Assembly: GCA_947367795.1 (NCBI GenBank)
Contig: CANBER010000009.1
Location: forward strand, 1 to 36,433
Direction of reading: 5' to 3'
DNA: 36,433 nt
Origin: an uncultured Candidatus Saccharibacteria bacterium
GTDB lineage: Bacteria; Patescibacteriota; Saccharimonadia; Saccharimonadales; Saccharimonadaceae
Below the pieces are notes generated by a model. That model made no database searches. It was not told the origin of the DNA and was given only the letters and a program-made list of their open reading frames with translations. Positions within the stretch are counted from its first letter, which is position 1; every line of letters starts with the position of its first letter. Below are positions 7,568 through 14,972 of the stretch, one piece after another. Made by a program: the position numbers and the translations under genes.

Positions 7568-10102
7568 CTACAAACTGTTAATGTAATCTAATAGCTCATC
7601 ATCCGACATACTGCCAAATTCTTCGCTCTCGTTAGCTGCTTCTTGTGCTTCCTGCGCCTCCGCCTGTTCATCGGCCCCCGCCGTCTCATCCGGTATACCC
7701 TGCTCAGCTACATTTTCCTCATTATTTTCTTCAATGTTCGGCTCTTCCGTCACATCATATGTACCTGTCATATCACCCTCAATTTCATCAGTCGGAATTT
7801 GATTTTCCTCATTTTCATTTCCTGGAGTCACAATCTCTCCTGGAGTAGTATTTTCATCAATATTAGGCGTTTGCGTGTTCGGATTAGTCTGCCCTCCATC
7901 ATCCACAACCTTCTTTTCGTTTTCCGGGTCCTTCTCCTTAGGCGTTTCTTCCGGCTTTTCCGGTTCTTCCGGCTCTTCCGGCTCTTCGGGGTCTTCCGGC
8001 TCTTCTGGATCATCTGGCTCCTCTGGGTCTTCCGGTTCCTCTGGATCCTCCGGCTCTTCAGGATCCTCCGGCTCTTCGGGGTCTTCCGGATCTTCTGGAT
8101 CATCTGGCTCCTCTGGGTCTTCCGGTTCCTCTGGATCCTCCGGTTCTTCAGGATCCTCCGGCGTCGTCTTTTTCACAACTTCCTGTGGCTGTACAAACGG
8201 CGTTGTCTCCTCCCCAGCCTCATTCACCACCGTCACTTTAACTTCACCAGTCTCTGGTACCACATTTACTTGGTAGCCACATCCTAAGTTTGTATCATGC
8301 TGACTCAAGCTGCCATCTGCAAAATGAAAAGTCACCATCAACTGTTTTGCACCATCACGCTGCTTAACATCCATCGCTGGCCGAATATTACGATAATCGT
8401 CCATCCTACCATTACGATCGATCATTTGAATATATGAAGTTCCCTCCCGCCCATACTCTAAATAGAAATCGAATTCCGTCTGACTATCTTCTAGCGCCTC
8501 AATCACCGCACCCAGCAAAGCCTCTTGCAAAGCCGCTCCGTCCTCGCCACACAATGTCTCATATAAATTCAGACTCGCTCGAATTTTGTTCTCATCATTT
8601 ACAATACTCTCATCTACCCCACAAGCCTGCAAGATCTGCGGACTTGTCGCCAGCTTCGTCGCCAAGTACAACGGGTCTTTTGCCAAGGCCAACTTCATAT
8701 CATCAATTACGACCCGCTTCCGCTCATCCTCATCCTGGATATCATATAGAGCTTCCCGACTGTAGCCATAATTCCCCTTACTCTTCTTGAAATTCTTTGC
8801 CTCCGGAGAATTCGGATCCACATCCGGATTTACCGGCAAAACCGCCTCCGCCAAATTCACGCGCAGACCATTATCACCTATATAGCTGCCCTCCATCGCC
8901 ATAAAGTTTATGTCTTCGTAATACTTCTGGCCTCTCGCTCTCAGTTCCTCAAAGCTTCCCAGCTCTATTCCATCACTAGTATCTTCTTCAACTTCACTTT
9001 GATTAATCTGATCCATCAAACCCTGCTCTGCTTCCGTCAAGCTAATTTGGTCACCCACTTCTCCTGCATCATATTCGACCCTCGGGTTCCTGCCTTTTAT
9101 CTTCTCTACATTAGCTGCATCCGCCACCTGCGCCATAATACCGGACAACGACAGAACCGCGGCCATCCCCGCCAGAGCTCGCACCATCGCCCGCCGGAAA
9201 CCTTTCCGACCGCGCAGTTTATCCTTCACGCGCGCAAGCAGCCCTTTACGCTCCTCGCTCTCTACAGCCTGTTCAGTTTTTTCCTCCTCCGACATCATGC
9301 TACCCGGAGTTCGTTCCTCGGCATACGCCGCAATTTTTTCCCAATACCCCTTTTCTGGTTTGAGTTCATTCTCTAAACTTTCTGTCCTTGGCGTCTCCCC
9401 CACTTCGCTAGCCATCCCCCCCATCGGCATATTCTCATCCAATCCCCCACCCACCGGCGAAAATTCCTCCGGCGTCTCCTGACCGCTCACCTCGGCCACC
9501 AGATCAACTTTCTCCTGCATTGACTGCAAGTCCTGCTGTGCCTCCGCCATGCGTCGTTCGTGTGCCGCCTGCGATTCTGGATCACCATACCTTACATTTC
9601 CCATCGCCGCGATCTCTTGTTTCAATTTATCTATATCTCGCTGCATCGCCGCAAAATATTCTTCTGGCGTACGGCCCGCCAACAAAATCTCTGCCCGAGC
9701 TTTACGCTGTTCTTGTTCCTCCAAACGCGCTTGCTCAATTGCTGCACGTCTCTCTTCCGCTCCAGGTATTCTCGGATCCTCACCTGCCAGGAATCTTTCC
9801 TTCAAATTTTCAATCGTTTCCTCAGAAAAAGCCGGATTTCCATTCCGATCCACTTCGCTGCGCAAACGCTGCTCATACTCAACCACATTTCGCCACTCAC
9901 GCTTTTCCGGCTGCTTTGTGTGTGCCTCTTTGTAACGCTCCATCATAGCTTCAATCTGATGTTCGTTCAAATCTTGTTCGCGCAGCTGACGTTCATATTC
10001 TTCCAGCGAATTCGCCGCTTCAATCGTTTTCGCTCCTGTTTCTTGTAGCTGTTCAGGTGTTAATTCACTCTCACCTTTACCGCCAACTTTTTCTCCTGCC
10101 AT
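7568..10102 (-). CDS. Large acidic single-pass protein with PEDPEEPE repeats
   Basis: 844 residues, family not recognised. Residues 1-300 are charged, probably coiled-coil or helical (many E/Q/R), and contain no signal peptide. One hydrophobic stretch at about 302-326 (AMVRALAGMAAVLSLSGIMA) follows a basic run (KDKLRGRKGFRR), suggesting N-in, C-out topology. A folded region follows (about 340-640), then a long Pro/Glu/Asp repeat (about 645-735) and an acidic tail ending DELLDYINSL. The gene starts 3 nt after the DUF5663 stop and precedes the LPSTG gene. The repeat is built on a 90-bp tandem duplication (7981-8160). It could be a stalk or adhesin-like envelope protein; this is inference from architecture alone. 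Confidence 0.8.
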   Translation of the reverse strand: MAGEKVGGKGESELTPEQLQETGAKTIEAANSLEEYERQLREQDLNEHQIEAMMERYKEAHTKQPEKREWRNVVEYEQRLRSEVDRNGNPAFSEETIENLKERFLAGEDPRIPGAEERRAAIEQARLEEQEQRKARAEILLAGRTPEEYFAAMQRDIDKLKQEIAAMGNVRYGDPESQAAHERRMAEAQQDLQSMQEKVDLVAEVSGQETPEEFSPVGGGLDENMPMGGMASEVGETPRTESLENELKPEKGYWEKIAAYAEERTPGSMMSEEEKTEQAVESEERKGLLARVKDKLRGRKGFRRAMVRALAGMAAVLSLSGIMAQVADAANVEKIKGRNPRVEYDAGEVGDQISLTEAEQGLMDQINQSEVEEDTSDGIELGSFEELRARGQKYYEDINFMAMEGSYIGDNGLRVNLAEAVLPVNPDVDPNSPEAKNFKKSKGNYGYSREALYDIQDEDERKRVVIDDMKLALAKDPLYLATKLATSPQILQACGVDESIVNDENKIRASLNLYETLCGEDGAALQEALLGAVIEALEDSQTEFDFYLEYGREGTSYIQMIDRNGRMDDYRNIRPAMDVKQRDGAKQLMVTFHFADGSLSQHDTNLGCGYQVNVVPETGEVKVTVVNEAGEETTPFVQPQEVVKKTTPEDPEEPEDPEEPEDPEEPDDPEDPEDPEEPEDPEEPEDPEEPEDPEEPDDPEEPEDPEEPEEPEEPEKPEETPKEKDPENEKKVVDDGGQTNPNTQTPNIDENTTPGEIVTPGNENEENQIPTDEIEGDMTGTYDVTEEPNIEENNEENVAEQGIPDETAGADEQAEAQEAQEAANESEEFGSMSDDELLDYINSL
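7981..8160 (-). repeat. Two 90-bp tandem repeats inside the 844-residue gene
   Basis: Units 7981-8070 and 8071-8160 differ at only two positions (8000/8090 and 8054/8144), so the duplication is recent or homogenised. Each unit encodes 30 residues of PED/PEEPE-type repeat, keeping the frame. Shorter 15-18-bp sub-repeats are visible inside. Confidence 0.9.
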
Positions 10103-10105
10103 TAT

Positions 10106-10414
10106 CTAAGCCTCCACTTCCATGTAGGCTTTACGGAATTCAGTCATCGCCTGTGCTGCCGCTCGCGAGAAATCCACTCCCGCCTCATCGAAGAACCTCT
10201 CCAAATCATCATCCGACACACCTGCATCCAGCATCTGCTCGAGCTCCACCAGCTGCTCGTCCGACAGCATCCTCAGCATCGCCTGTTCTATCTGCTCCTG
10301 CAGTTTCTCACTCAAACTCCCAGCCAGCTGCGTCCGCTGCTCGACCGTCATCTCCCCACCCTTATCCGTAATCATTCTTTCTACAAATTCTGACAAAACT
10401 TTTTCTTTTGGCAT
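10106..10414 (-). CDS. DUF5663-like small protein (copy 1)
   Basis: 102 residues, all-helical and acidic: LSEFVERMITDKGG, SLSEKLQEQIEQAML, LSDEQLVELEQMLDAGVSDDDLERFFDEAGVDF. The pattern (a helix ending LR.L..LS.EQL.E, then L.AG and a W/F..E..P/V motif) is shared with the protein at 32368-32667 and with the DUF5663 proteins common in Patescibacteria; the function is unknown. A consensus TTGACA (10467-10472) with a TAATTT box 17 nt on precedes it, so the gene may be expressed separately from the 665-residue gene upstream. It lies 3 nt before the 844-residue gene. Confidence 0.7.
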   Translation of the reverse strand: MPKEKVLSEFVERMITDKGGEMTVEQRTQLAGSLSEKLQEQIEQAMLRMLSDEQLVELEQMLDAGVSDDDLERFFDEAGVDFSRAAAQAMTEFRKAYMEVEA

Positions 10415-10443
10415 ATGTTTACCTTTCTACATGACTTTCTTAT

Positions 10444-10472
10444 AAATTACCATAAGCATTTTAAAATGTCAA
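10444..10472 (-). promoter_or_regulatory. Promoter upstream of DUF5663 copy 1
   Basis: Minus strand TTGACA (10467-10472), 17-nt spacer, TAATTT (10444-10449). It sits within 3 nt of the stop codon of the 665-residue gene. Confidence 0.55.
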
Positions 10473-10474
10473 TC

Positions 10475-12472
10475 CTAAGCGCTCTCCCCCTCCATCGTTC
10501 CCGTTCCTTGAGAGATTATTCTCCGCATTTCTCTCATGCCCGAGCGAATCCATCCTAACGTTTCTTTATCATTGGCAATTTCCAGCGGAGCATAATCTAC
10601 TAGTTCTCGATACGACTCAGGATTAAAGTCGATGTCAGGTACCCTAGTTACCGTAGCATAATCCTCAAGCATCATCTGCGCGTGTTTCGCCTGCCGCGCA
10701 GTGTCAATCACCTTCTGCTCCAAATTAGTCTTTAAAGCCTGCAACACTTCATAACCTTCAGCGTTATATGGTCCCTCGAAGATATTTTGCGATCGCAAAT
10801 GCTCCAAAGCAAATGCCGTCCGTCCTCGTTCATCATTTCCATTCAAGAAAGCCTCACGCGCCGCCTGATCTTCTCGTTCTTGCTCCAACTCCGCTTCTTG
10901 AGTCCTAAGTTCTAGCAACATTTCCTCTGCCTCGTCCAAAGCTTGAGCAAACTTTTCTTGCTTATCCTCATCCTCCGTCGCCTCATATCGCTTCAAAATC
11001 TCTTTCTGATAGGCCTCGACTCTCTTAATTCTCTTCCTTGTGTCCAAAAGCTCCTGACTTACATCGCGCCGCTCCACTTTCGTTTCGCTCTCCGCTACTC
11101 CACCAGATTCCTTCTTTTTGTCATCATCCCATACCCCCGCATCCGCCGACCGCTTCTGCGGCAAATCTGGAGCCTCCACTCCTAAACTCCAAACCGGCAC
11201 ATCAAGTTGTTGCAGCTCACCCTGCCCTTCAGCTCCTTGCTCTTCATCCTCAAGTGTTACCCCCCTCGCTGCCAACATCTCATCCAACTTTACTGAATCC
11301 ACTGGTGTATTTTTGCGTGCCTCCAGTTCTGCATCTTTACGCTGTGCCGCCTCCAACCCCCTCACCACGAAATCAGAAACTAAGCCTACCCCTTCTCCCT
11401 GCATATCATCCTGGCCTCCCACTTCCGGGTCCACCTTCTGTGCCTTTTTCTCAAACGCGCCCATCACTTTATCAATCAACTTCTTGAATCCAAAACGTTC
11501 CCTGATTTTCCCCCAAATACTCTGTTCTTTGTCTGCTCGCTCCGCTGCCCCAATCGGACTCTTCACCTTTTCCGGCTTCTCCGCCTTCGGCTTTCTATTC
11601 CTGCGCTCGTCCGACCAGTCAATCACCCATTTTTCCTGCAACAGCTCCGGATGCTCCTGCTCAAACTTCTCATCCGCCTCCTTCTGTCGATCCATATTCA
11701 CACTCGGTCGCGCATAATTCTTCAGCCGTGCCTCATAATCATCCGGCGTCTCTCCCTTCCGCCTCGGATAGTCGTTCATCAGAATCCAAGATCTAATATT
11801 TCCTGATTTCTGCGGCTCACTCGCCATCTTCCAAGCAATTTCTTCATCCTCCCCCAACTTCACATCCTCCATCTCCGCCCGCAAATAACCATTACGATTG
11901 TACATCGAATCCAAAATCGACCGCGTCTCTTGCACCGCATTGCGCATCAAGTCATCCGCCCTCGTCCTCAGCACCGGTACTCCAGTTCTCTGTGACCTCT
12001 CCGCATCCAAAATCTCCTGCGCCCCAATCCGACTCAGCGCCGCCTTGGTCGCCATCTCAATTCTTGCCTGCTTCGCCTCTTCCGACAACGGCGTTTCTAG
12101 ATCATGAAATATCTCATCAAAAAACTTTTGCCCCGCCTCATTTAGCTCCGTCAAATCTGGCATTTCGCCCACATTTTCATGTCCGTCCGCGTTTGCCATC
12201 TCAACATAAGTCCCCCAAATGCCTTCCGGAGTCTCATTCTCCATCCATTCTCGCCAATCCTGCAACCCCTCAGATCCCGGTTGCGGTTGCGGTTCCGATT
12301 CCGGCTCTCCGGTCTCCCCACCTTCCTGGCTATCAGCGGGCTTCGCCCAATCTTGTTCTGTCACGGTTGCCCAATCTTGCCAACCTGGATAAAGTCCACT
12401 GAAATCAGCATAAAAATCCCCGCTATTGTTATTTTGATTTTCCCCACCTTTCGGTGCTCCATTCGGTGTCAT
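10475..12472 (-). CDS. Unknown 665-residue charged protein
   Basis: No recognised family, signal peptide or membrane segment. The first 70 residues are Asn/Gly/Pro/Glu-rich and look disordered (PESEPQPQPGSEGLQDWREW). A middle segment is Lys/Glu-rich (IWGKIRERFGFKKLIDKVMGAFEKKAQKV). A probable coiled coil spans roughly residues 460-560 (RKRIKRVEAYQKEILKRYEATEDEDKQEKFAQALDEAEE is representative of its composition, quoted only in part here as RKRIKRVEAYQKEILKRYEA). It starts the cluster that continues with DUF5663 and the 844-residue protein; AGAGG lies about 12 nt before the ATG. A scaffold-like cytoplasmic role is only a guess from composition. Confidence 0.75.
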   Translation of the reverse strand: MTPNGAPKGGENQNNNSGDFYADFSGLYPGWQDWATVTEQDWAKPADSQEGGETGEPESEPQPQPGSEGLQDWREWMENETPEGIWGTYVEMANADGHENVGEMPDLTELNEAGQKFFDEIFHDLETPLSEEAKQARIEMATKAALSRIGAQEILDAERSQRTGVPVLRTRADDLMRNAVQETRSILDSMYNRNGYLRAEMEDVKLGEDEEIAWKMASEPQKSGNIRSWILMNDYPRRKGETPDDYEARLKNYARPSVNMDRQKEADEKFEQEHPELLQEKWVIDWSDERRNRKPKAEKPEKVKSPIGAAERADKEQSIWGKIRERFGFKKLIDKVMGAFEKKAQKVDPEVGGQDDMQGEGVGLVSDFVVRGLEAAQRKDAELEARKNTPVDSVKLDEMLAARGVTLEDEEQGAEGQGELQQLDVPVWSLGVEAPDLPQKRSADAGVWDDDKKKESGGVAESETKVERRDVSQELLDTRKRIKRVEAYQKEILKRYEATEDEDKQEKFAQALDEAEEMLLELRTQEAELEQEREDQAAREAFLNGNDERGRTAFALEHLRSQNIFEGPYNAEGYEVLQALKTNLEQKVIDTARQAKHAQMMLEDYATVTRVPDIDFNPESYRELVDYAPLEIANDKETLGWIRSGMREMRRIISQGTGTMEGESA

Positions 12473-12589
12473 ATTTATTTATACCTCTCTATACTACTTA
12501 TAGTTTATCACACTATTTTCAAAACACAACCATAATCCACCGATTTTCACTTTTCCACCCGAGCACCAATCACGGAACCCTACCACAGC

Positions 12590-12617
12590 GAAAAACCGAA
12601 CGTTAGTTCGGTTTTTC
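12590..12617. terminator. Intrinsic terminator (bidirectional form)
   Basis: Perfect 12-bp stem 12590-12601 / 12606-12617 with a 4-nt loop, A-rich on one side and T-rich on the other. It lies downstream of the 91-residue gene (minus) and would separate it from the 665-residue gene. Confidence 0.85.
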
Positions 12618-12728
12618 TTGCTCTATCTTATACTTCCTCTTTTCTCCTGAATTTTATTTCGTAAGATTCCTCTTTTGCTTATCTTTATTTTCTTCTTATG
12701 TTTTCTATCGTATATTACTCATCTCCAT

Positions 12729-13004
12729 TTAGGCTGACATATTGAGAACACCGATAATACTCTGACCGATTCGCATCTGTTTAGCTCGTTTCAAAGCTTC
12801 CGCGACCTTCTTGGGGTCAGTATTTGGATTCGAGACTAATTCCCTCTCTTCCTTATCGGATCTCCCTTGCACCTGGTAATCATACCAATCTTGATTTTTA
12901 TCTCCTTTGTGTGTGATTTCCGCTTCTCCGAGATCAATGATCTCCTCTGGAATTACATAGGTACTATCACTATCTCCTTTGTTAAATTTAATATTTTCGC
13001 TCAT
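12729..13004 (-). CDS. Unknown 91-residue protein
   Basis: Small soluble acidic protein, family not recognised. The first half (KFNKGDSDSTYVIPEEIIDL) is polar; the C-terminal half contains a helical run (DPKKVAEALKRAKQMRIGQS). AAGGA precedes the ATG by about 10 nt. It has a good promoter (13142-13170) with a leader of about 130 nt and a strong terminator behind it, which supports a real monocistronic gene. Confidence 0.65.
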   Translation of the reverse strand: MSENIKFNKGDSDSTYVIPEEIIDLGEAEITHKGDKNQDWYDYQVQGRSDKEERELVSNPNTDPKKVAEALKRAKQMRIGQSIIGVLNMSA

Positions 13005-13141
13005 GGCTTTTTATCCTTTTTGTTTATGTTATTTTTGTAGTTTGTCGTATCTGCTACGGCCTACACTCAAAGCCTTCGCGATTTGCTTTTAGTTAGACTT
13101 GATGTTTATTTATGCTTTTTGTTTCTTATCTAACTGTCCTT

Positions 13142-13170
13142 ATCTTAGCACACATCATTCAAAAAGTCAA
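13142..13170 (-). promoter_or_regulatory. Promoter of the 91-residue gene
   Basis: Minus strand TTGACT (13165-13170), 17-nt spacer ending TGTGC, TAAGAT (13142-13147). The gene-free interval 13005-13413 holds this promoter, a leader of about 130 nt with no motif I recognise, and the terminator of the next gene. Confidence 0.75.
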
Positions 13171-13281
13171 TACCTTTTATGCTTTTTTCTTGCAAAAACT
13201 GCAACATTCCTATATTCCACCCCTGTTATAACTCCATGATTTCTTATCCGATTTCAATTACTTTTATGCTTATATTCACAC

Positions 13282-13312
13282 AAAAATGTCCCCCTAGCCA
13301 AACTAGGGGGAC
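13282..13312 (-). terminator. Intrinsic terminator of the 13414-14796 gene
   Basis: Minus strand: perfect 10-bp GC-rich stem (13303-13312 with 13288-13297), 5-nt loop, then ATTTTT. A short palindrome TGTCTAGACA lies just upstream (13312-13321). Confidence 0.9.
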
Positions 13313-13413
13313 TGTCTAGACAGTCAAATTCGAAGCTTCCCCCCTTTCGTCGATACTATTCAATACATCGCCAGATCAAATCTTAAGAATTCACACCGAT
13401 CATCAACCCAGAA

Positions 13414-14796
13414 TCACAACTCCTGAAAAACGCCCATCCGTCTGGTTACCTTCAGCGGCACAAAAGTCTTGAATTTCTTCAGCACTTTTGCAAAGGAAGC
13501 CATATACTCAGGCCGATAAGCACAAGTGCTAACCATGCATTCCTCCTTCAAATCCATCAGCACCACCTGATATCTCTCAAAAGTCACCTGCAACCGCTCA
13601 ATCGGTCTTGCCGGGTCCGTCCACGGATGTCTTTCGAACACCTTTTTCCGATCCTTGTCGTACGCCTGCACCGGCACCTTTGCCATCAGCAGAATCTTCG
13701 CAAAATCCTGAATCTCCTCATAGTATGCCTTCCTTGCAGCATCGGCCTTCGCCCTCAAGGTATTGATCTCAGCCTGATGCACCATCTTCTCTGCCTCAGC
13801 TTTCGTCTTATACTCTTCGACCAGCTTAGATGCCACAGCCATTTCCTGAGCAACATCTGCTACCACGCCCGGATAATAAGGCGTAGCCTTTCCCGTCAAG
13901 TCGACAAAGCATCCCGGCAGATCATGCGTACTGTGAAATTTTGGGTAATTCCTGTCATCATACCATGTAGGACGCACCCACATATAGTATTCTCTCAATT
14001 TCGGATCATACAGTGGCCGCGTCAACTCTTCCAGTTTCAACCAACCATCTGCCGCATTGTTCTTAGCGACCATCTCATACCGTTCCAAATCCCGAACCAT
14101 CTGATGACGCTGCGTATAAGCCATTCCGCGCTTCGCGAAAAACTCCTCCAGCTCACCATCCTCATAGTCCCGAGTTGTATCATTCTCCACCGGACAGAAC
14201 CCCACCGGCATAACATACATGCATACATCGTCCGCCGTATTATCAAAAATCCAAACGGCATCCTTCACATCACAATCCACAATCCAGCTCACGTCGTCCT
14301 GAGCTCCAAGATCACACGCATGCAGACTAAACGGTGTCCCGAGCGCATTCCGCTCCAAAAACAACTTTAGCTTCTCCCGATGCGCATACGGATCATCCTC
14401 ATAGTTCTCATACACCATACAATAGACTGCATCCCTTGGCTCACAAACCTCAACCTTCACCCAACGGGTCTCATCTAACACGTGGCGTTCTTTGACCCAC
14501 CAGATCCGTGCATCATCATGATGCACGATCGGCAAATCCGCATCCACCAGCATCTCTCCGTCAAAATCTGACCTCATCGGATTATCATACTCGGACCTAG
14601 TATCATACGCCCGTTTGTCCAGGCAACACACTATCGGCACCGCCGCTACTTCGACTTCAAAATGGTCGATAGTCTCTCTACACTCAAACGAGGTCAGAGC
14701 CGACATTTGTATCCTGGTCCTCAGCCTCTGCGGAAGAGCCAACGTCCCCTCATGCGTGTAGATCTCCAGCTGCTTTTCCATGGTTAAATTCGCCAT
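13414..14796 (-). CDS. Unknown 460-residue orphan protein
   Basis: No family recognised. The start MANLTMEKQL at 14796 is preceded by a strong GAAGGAGGG; the frame is open 5 codons further but without a site. The composition is unusual for the window: rich in Trp, Tyr, Cys and His, with motifs such as DARIWWVKERHVL and YYMWVRPTWYDDRNYPKF. Residues about 315-365 form a probable coiled coil (EEYKTKAEAEKMVHQAEINT). There is no signal peptide or membrane segment, so it is probably cytoplasmic. It has its own near-consensus promoter and a strong terminator, hence a monocistronic, possibly highly expressed gene. It shares this arrangement with the orphan at 18743-19855; together they flank ileS. 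Confidence 0.75.
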   Translation of the reverse strand: MANLTMEKQLEIYTHEGTLALPQRLRTRIQMSALTSFECRETIDHFEVEVAAVPIVCCLDKRAYDTRSEYDNPMRSDFDGEMLVDADLPIVHHDDARIWWVKERHVLDETRWVKVEVCEPRDAVYCMVYENYEDDPYAHREKLKLFLERNALGTPFSLHACDLGAQDDVSWIVDCDVKDAVWIFDNTADDVCMYVMPVGFCPVENDTTRDYEDGELEEFFAKRGMAYTQRHQMVRDLERYEMVAKNNAADGWLKLEELTRPLYDPKLREYYMWVRPTWYDDRNYPKFHSTHDLPGCFVDLTGKATPYYPGVVADVAQEMAVASKLVEEYKTKAEAEKMVHQAEINTLRAKADAARKAYYEEIQDFAKILLMAKVPVQAYDKDRKKVFERHPWTDPARPIERLQVTFERYQVVLMDLKEECMVSTCAYRPEYMASFAKVLKKFKTFVPLKVTRRMGVFQEL

Positions 14797-14921
14797 TATT
14801 CCCTCCTTCACTGATGCTCATAGTTTAAGGGGTCTTCCCCACACCAGTGTTCCTAATGACTACAGTTTCTTCGTATTCAACTATCCTTGTCAAAGTACGA
14901 AGCAAACCTGCCTATACTTCC

Positions 14922-14950
14922 ATTATAGCACACCTTGCTCAAAAAGTCAA
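14922..14950 (-). promoter_or_regulatory. Promoter of the 13414-14796 gene
   Basis: Minus strand TTGACT (14945-14950), 17-nt spacer ending TGTGC, TATAAT (14922-14927). A leader of about 120 nt follows before the Shine-Dalgarno; it holds a TTCGTA/TACGAA inverted pair, but no recognised riboswitch. Confidence 0.8.
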
Positions 14951-14972
14951 TGGTCATACCCTAAATTCCCGC

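Noticed and set aside
7981-8160. CRISPR-like array
   Set aside because: Only two units, directly abutting, in frame within a long ORF; no spacers and no cas genes.
7875-8276. Ser/Gly-rich plus-strand open frame
   Set aside because: Antisense shadow of the Pro/Glu/Asp repeat coding sequence on the minus strand.
13627-14370. 247-codon plus-strand open frame
   Set aside because: Antisense to the 460-residue orphan gene, which has the promoter, Shine-Dalgarno site and terminator.
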